In this document: positions 60,009 to 64,000 of the stretch, piece after piece
Layout: each line of letters starts with the position of its first letter
Numbering within the stretch: position 1 is the first letter of the stretch
NCBI GenBank assembly: GCA_963824225.1
Contig: CAWGOF010000002.1
Span: 434,001-498,000 of the forward strand
Direction: 5' to 3'
Length of the DNA stretch: 64,000 nucleotides
DNA from: CAWGOF01 sp963824225
GTDB taxonomy: Bacteria > Acidobacteriota > Polarisedimenticolia > Polarisedimenticolales > Polarisedimenticolaceae
Notes under the pieces: generated by a model
What the model saw: only the letters and a program-made list of their open reading frames with translations
Told to the model about the DNA's origin: nothing
Database searches by the model: none
Made by a program: the position numbers and the translations under genes

Positions 60009-60734
60009 ATGCGGCTCCTCGTCGGAACGAGCGGCTTCGCGTACAAGGAATGGAAGGGGCCGTTCTACCCGCCGGATCTCGCCGACCGCGAGATGCTCGC
60101 GTACTACGCGGCGCGCCTGAGCACCGTCGAGATCAACAACACGTTCTACCGCATGCCGAGGGCCGAGATGCTAAGGAGCTGGGGCCAGCAGGTTCCGGCG
60201 GGCTTCGCCTTCGCGCTCAAGGCCTCGCGCCGGATCACCCATCAGCAACGGCTCGCCGGCAGCGAGGAGGCGCTGTCCTACCTGCTCGGCGCCGCTGCTG
60301 TGCTCGGAGACGCGCTCGGCCCGATCCTGTTCCAGCTCCCGCCGTTCCTCAAGAAGGACGCCGCGCGGCTAACGGCGTTCCTCGAACTCCTGCCCGCCGG
60401 GCTGCGAGCGGCGTTCGAGTTTCGGCACGCGTCGTGGTTCGACGACGAGATCGTCGCGGCCCTGCGCGAGCGCGGCTGCGCGTTCGTCGTCGCCGACGTG
60501 GAGGACGGTCCGGACCCCGAGATCGTCCCGACGGCACGCTTCGGCTATCTCAGGCTGCGGCGGCCGGGGTACGCGGACGAGGAGCTCGAGCGCTGGGCCG
60601 CACGGATCGCCGCGCAAGGTTGGGACGAGGCGTTCGTGTACTTCAAGCACGAGGACGACGGCGCGGGACCGAAGCTGGCGACCGCGCTGAACGAAGCCGC
60701 GGCGCGGGGAGCCGCGGCGCGGGGAGGGGTGTGA
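60009..60734 (+). CDS. DUF72 family protein (YecE-like)
   Basis: 241 residues from ATG at 60009. LVGTSGFAYKEWKGPFYPP, YYAARLSTVEINNTFYR, FALKASRRITHQQRL and ILFQLPPF are the classic DUF72 TIM-barrel blocks; EFRHASWF and YLRLRRPGY follow. Biochemical role remains undefined for the family. Overlaps the next gene by one base (TGATG). Confidence 0.92.
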   Translation: MRLLVGTSGFAYKEWKGPFYPPDLADREMLAYYAARLSTVEINNTFYRMPRAEMLRSWGQQVPAGFAFALKASRRITHQQRLAGSEEALSYLLGAAAVLGDALGPILFQLPPFLKKDAARLTAFLELLPAGLRAAFEFRHASWFDDEIVAALRERGCAFVVADVEDGPDPEIVPTARFGYLRLRRPGYADEELERWAARIAAQGWDEAFVYFKHEDDGAGPKLATALNEAAARGAAARGGV

Positions 60735-61809
60735 TGATCGGAGCTGGATTCGTGTTGCTCACAGCGCTCCTCGGCGCGGCCGTCGGCGCCGAGCCGACCG
60801 TCGGGGCCGAGCCCCGCGCGCCGTTCACCGTGGGCCCGGTCGTCGTCCGCCCGGGCGAGATGGCCTCGGGTCTCGTTCCCGTTCCGGGAGGCAGTGACGC
60901 GGCGACGTTCGTTCCGGTCACTGTCGCGCACGGTGCGCGGCCCGGACCGGTCCTGGCGCTGATCGCCGGGAACCACGGGTACGAGTACGCCCCGATCGTC
61001 GCGCTGAAGCGGCTGCGGACGCGCCTCGATCCGGCGTCGCTCGCCGGCACGGTGATCCTGGTCCACGTGGCCAACGTGCCGTCGTTCCTCGGCCGCACGG
61101 TGTACTACGGTCCGGTCGACGGGAAGAACTTGAACCGCATGTACCCCGGAAAGGCCGACGGCAGCGTCTCCGAGCGGATCGCACGCACGATCACGGTCGA
61201 GGTCATCGAGCGGGCGGGCTTCGTGCTCGACCTGCATTGCGGCGACGGCAACGAGTCGCTGCGGCCGTACACGTACTGGGACGCGGCGCCGCCGACCCCC
61301 AGGTGGTCGAAGCGTCGCGACAGCTCGCGCTCGCGTTCGGGCTCGATCACATCGTCGTCGATCGCGAGCGTCCGACCGACCCGCAGGCGTCGGTCTACTG
61401 CTCGACGACCGCCACGACGCGCGGCAAGCCGGCGATCACGACCGAGTCGGGCGGGCTCGGGATGACCGACCACGAGTCGATCGAGCGCATCGAGCGCGGC
61501 GCGATGAACGTGATGCGACACCTGGGGATCCTCGACGGCGCGGCCGAGCTCGTCGAGCGGCCGATCTATCTCGACCGCACGGAGGTCCTCCGGAGCTCGG
61601 CGACCGGCATGTTCGAGCCGGCGGTCGAGCGCGGCCACACCGTCGCCGCGGGCACCGTGCTGGGCCACGTGACCGATTTCTTCGGCAACCGGCTGGTCGA
61701 GCTGCGCGCGCCGTTCGACGGGGAGATCCTGTACGTCGTCGCCACGCCGCCCGTTCGCGAGGGCGAGCCGCTGGCGATGATCGGCCGGATCGCGACCGTC
61801 CCGCCGTGA
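60734..61809 (+). pseudogene. M14-like succinylglutamate desuccinylase / aspartoacylase family protein, one frameshift
   Basis: Starts at ATG 60734; signal-like hydrophobic start (MIGAGFVLLTALLGAAVGA). Zinc ligands in AGNHGYEYAPIVAL (His, Glu) and VLDLHCGDGNESL (His). After an extra base at about 61286-61293 the protein continues in another frame: DPQVVEASRQLALAFGLDH, PAITTESGGLG and the end IGRIATVPP. Correcting it gives about 358 residues with the barrel-sandwich-like C-terminus common in these enzymes. Likely an exported amidohydrolase; substrate unknown. Confidence 0.8.
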
Positions 61810-61841
61810 CCTGCTAGGATCCTCAGCCCCCAGGAGGAACG

Positions 61842-62126
61842 ATGATGTCGAACGGGGCTGCAGGCGCCGCGGCAGCGGCAGCGGTGATCCAGGCGATCAA
61901 GTCCGCGGGTGCCGTCGTGCGTGTCGAGCCGCGCGACTTCTCGCGCCTCGTCGAGCGGCAGGACGCGCCGCTCGTGGTGCACGCGCCCCCGACCATGTTT
62001 CACCGGAGCCATCGCTACCTGTGCGGTCACAAGGGGCTGTGCTTCTACACGAAATCGCCGGACGCGCTGACGCTCCCCGGATCGACCGAGCTCGTGCGCG
62101 CCCGGTCGTTCTGGCTCCCGGTCTGA
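61842..62126 (+). CDS. Small conserved protein of unknown function
   Basis: 94 residues from ATG at 61842 with AGGAGG 6 bases upstream. After an Ala/Gly-rich start, AIKSAGAVVRVEPRDFSRLV, a basic aromatic middle (HRSHRYLCGHKGLCFYTKS) and SWLPV-like end form one compact domain. I do not recognise a named family. Its stop overlaps the likely uvrA start, so it may be co-translated with uvrA. Confidence 0.6.
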   Translation: MMSNGAAGAAAAAAVIQAIKSAGAVVRVEPRDFSRLVERQDAPLVVHAPPTMFHRSHRYLCGHKGLCFYTKSPDALTLPGSTELVRARSFWLPV

Positions 62127-64000
62127 CCGCAGTCTCGCGCGACCGCGCGCCATACCCCGAGGCGATCCGCCTGCGGGGCGTCCGGGTCCACAACCTCAAG
62201 TCGATCGACGTCGACATCCCGCGCGATCGACTGACCGTGATCACCGGCGTCTCGGGCTCGGGCAAGTCCTCGCTCGCGTTCGACACGCTGTACGCCGAGG
62301 GCCGCAGGCGCTACGTCGAGTGCCTGTCGACCTACCAGCAGCAGTTCCTCGATCGGATCGCCCGGCCGGATCTGGACGTCGCGGACGGCCTGCCCCCGGC
62401 GATCGCGCTCGCGCGCGCGGTGCCCGCGGCCCAGGCGCGCTCGACGGTCGGCACGACGACCGAGATCGCCGACTACCTGCGGTTGCTCTTCGCGCGGGTC
62501 GGCATCCCGGCCTGTCCGAGCTGCGGGCGCGACGTGCTGCGCGAGAGCCCGACCCACGTCGCCGAGGTCGTGACCGCTCGAGGCGGGCCGGCGATCGTGA
62601 CGTTCCTGGCCGACGCGGCCGCGACCGACGCGGCCGTGACCGACCTCGAGCGCGACGGGTTCCGCCGCATCGTCGAGGACGGTCGGGTCACGCCGCTCGC
62701 CGAGGCCCGCCAGCCTGCGGGACCGGTCGAGGTCGTGGTCGACCGCCTGACGCTCGATCCCGAGCGGCGCGCGCGCGTCGCCGAGGCGGTCGAGACCGCG
62801 TACCGCTTCGGCCACGACCGGGCGACGGTGCGCCTGGCCGACGGTCGCGCGCTGCGGTTCTCGGCGCGGCTGCACTGCCCGGACTGCGACCGCGAGATCC
62901 GCGCACCCGAGCCGCGAATGCTCTCGCCGAACTCGCCGCTCGGGGCGTGCCCCGACTGCCAGGGGTTCGGTCGCAGCGTGCAGTTCGATCTCGAGCGGGT
63001 CGTCCCCGACCGCGGCCGCACGCTGCGCGAAGGGCCGGTCGATCCGTGGAACAAGCCGGCGTACCGCGAGGCGTACGCGGAGCTCGAGCGCGCCGGCCGC
63101 CCGCTCGGGCTGCCGTGGAACGTCCCGTACGGCGAGCTGTCGGACGAGCACCGCCGGCTGATCGAGCAGGGCGGCGCAGGGTTCTACGGGATTCGCGGGT
63201 TCTTCGAGTGGCTCGAGGGCCGGACGTACAAGGTACATGTCCGCGTGTTCCTCGCGCGCTACCGCGCGTACCGGCCGTGCCGCAGCTGCGGCGGGACCAA
63301 GCTGCGTCCCGAGGCGCTCGCCGTGCGCGTCGCCGGCGAGAACCTCGGGCGTCTCGGCGCGCGGCCGATCCACGAGGTGCTGACGTGGCTTCAGCGTCTC
63401 GATCTACCGCCGCAGGCCCGCGAGATCGCGGCGCCCGTCGTGCGCGAGCTCGAGCGTCGACTGCGGTTTCTCGTCGACGTCGGACTGGGCTATCTGACGC
63501 TCGAGCGGCCCTCGCGCACGCTCTCGGGAGGCGAGTCGCAGCGAATCCAGCTCGCACGTGCCGTCGGCTCGGCGCTCGTCGGCACGCTGTACGTCCTCGA
63601 CGAGCCGTCGGTCGGCCTGCATCCGCTCGACGTCGACCGGCTGCTCGGTGTGCTCGAGGGACTGCGCGATCTGGGGAACACAGTGGTCGTCGTCGAGCAC
63701 GACCCGCGGGTGATGCGCCGCGCCAACTGGCTGATCGACCTGGGGCCCGGCGCGGGGACCGCGGGGGGCAGCGTCTCGTACCAGGGACCACCGGCCGAAC
63801 TGCCACCCGGGATCTCGGCCACGGCGCGATACCTCGCTCCCGGCCCCCGCCCGCCGATCGCGCATCGCCCGCTTCCCGAGTCGGGGTTCGTCGTCCTCGA
63901 CGGCGCGTCGATCCACAACCTGCGCGACGTCACGGCGCGCATCCCCCGGCGCGCCCTGACTGTCGTGACCGGTGTGTCGGGATCGGGGAAGTCGAGCCTG
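62123..64000 (+). CDS. uvrA: UvrA excinuclease ATPase subunit, N-terminal part
   Basis: Runs off the right edge. Protein begins IRLRGVRVHNLKSIDVDIPR, Walker A GVSGSGKSSLAFDTLYAEG, zinc cysteines CPSCG and CPDCDREIRAPEPRMLSPNSP, signature LSGGESQRIQLARA, Walker B LYVLDEPSVGLHP, and the second Walker A GVSGSGKSSL at the very edge. The start is uncertain: CTG 62123 (CTGA overlap) fits best by length, while GTG 62039 in frame would overlap the small gene by 88 bases. UvrA binds damaged DNA in nucleotide-excision repair. Confidence 0.88.
   Translation, partial: MTAVSRDRAPYPEAIRLRGVRVHNLKSIDVDIPRDRLTVITGVSGSGKSSLAFDTLYAEGRRRYVECLSTYQQQFLDRIARPDLDVADGLPPAIALARAVPAAQARSTVGTTTEIADYLRLLFARVGIPACPSCGRDVLRESPTHVAEVVTARGGPAIVTFLADAAATDAAVTDLERDGFRRIVEDGRVTPLAEARQPAGPVEVVVDRLTLDPERRARVAEAVETAYRFGHDRATVRLADGRALRFSARLHCPDCDREIRAPEPRMLSPNSPLGACPDCQGFGRSVQFDLERVVPDRGRTLREGPVDPWNKPAYREAYAELERAGRPLGLPWNVPYGELSDEHRRLIEQGGAGFYGIRGFFEWLEGRTYKVHVRVFLARYRAYRPCRSCGGTKLRPEALAVRVAGENLGRLGARPIHEVLTWLQRLDLPPQAREIAAPVVRELERRLRFLVDVGLGYLTLERPSRTLSGGESQRIQLARAVGSALVGTLYVLDEPSVGLHPLDVDRLLGVLEGLRDLGNTVVVVEHDPRVMRRANWLIDLGPGAGTAGGSVSYQGPPAELPPGISATARYLAPGPRPPIAHRPLPESGFVVLDGASIHNLRDVTARIPRRALTVVTGVSGSGKSSL

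Noticed and set aside
61842..64000. The right-hand gene as an ABC importer ATPase
   Set aside because: Zinc cysteines, two ATPase modules and the UvrA-specific block after Walker A identify UvrA.

Overview
The window is about two-thirds G+C and comes from a diderm bacterium. Evidence for this is an outer-membrane channel, periplasmic adaptor proteins, Tat and Sec signal peptides, and several very large secreted proteins. No rRNA, tRNA, CRISPR array or insertion sequence was seen, so taxonomy is inference. Three traits point to the Acidobacteriota/Myxococcota type of lineage: a sigma factor paired with a Ser/Thr kinase-TPR protein, TSP3/MopE-type Ca-binding repeats on secreted kelch proteins, and a lexA-imuA-imuB plus dnaE2 mutasome.

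Layout. 0-1.5 kb: dgcN-dgcA D-glutamate catabolism pair, minus strand, dgcA cut by the window edge. 1.8-4.7 kb: outer-membrane channel, FmdB-like zinc ribbon, RlmI-like methyltransferase. 4.75-9.0 kb: a complete MacAB-like exporter operon (adaptor, ATPase, two permeases). 9.1-11.9 kb: RlmA-like methyltransferase, RluA-type pseudouridine synthase, a secreted protein and a matrixin metalloprotease. 12-15.3 kb: KimA-type K+ permease with two TrkA-like NAD-binding proteins. 15.3-19 kb: carboxynorspermidine dehydrogenase and decarboxylase, both heavily frameshifted, then a Tat-dependent class V aminotransferase. 19.1-30.6 kb: three tandem, mosaic paralogues of a 1250-residue kelch/TSP3 secreted protein. 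30.7-34.7 kb: VapBC toxin-antitoxin lodged beside dnaE2, which is riddled with indels. 34.7-40.3 kb: ATP-grasp protein, di-haem peroxidase-like cytochrome, copper-radical (galactose-oxidase-like) secreted oxidase, Uma2 nuclease-like protein. 40.3-48 kb: a second MacAB-like exporter whose permeases are separated from its adaptor/ATPase by an FHA / FHA-kinase-LysM block. 48-50.8 kb: lexA-imuA-imuB. 51-53.5 kb: lower-GC zinc metalloprotease. 53.6-56.8 kb: kinase-TPR gene and sigma factor. 56.9-64 kb: outer-membrane protein, esterase, radical SAM enzyme, GNAT, DUF72, M14-like amidohydrolase, a small conserved protein and the start of uvrA.

The clearest regulatory link is a pair of matching 20-bp inverted repeats (8-bp arms around AAAT), one upstream of lexA-imuA-imuB and one upstream of dnaE2. 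They tie two loci 16 kb apart into one DNA-damage mutagenesis regulon. A second theme is a large secretome in which three kelch proteins and the copper oxidase appear to share a C-terminal module ending in CP or CQ. A third is quality: nine genes carry indels while their residue conservation continues across the frame changes, which looks more like sequence error or very recent damage than old decay.
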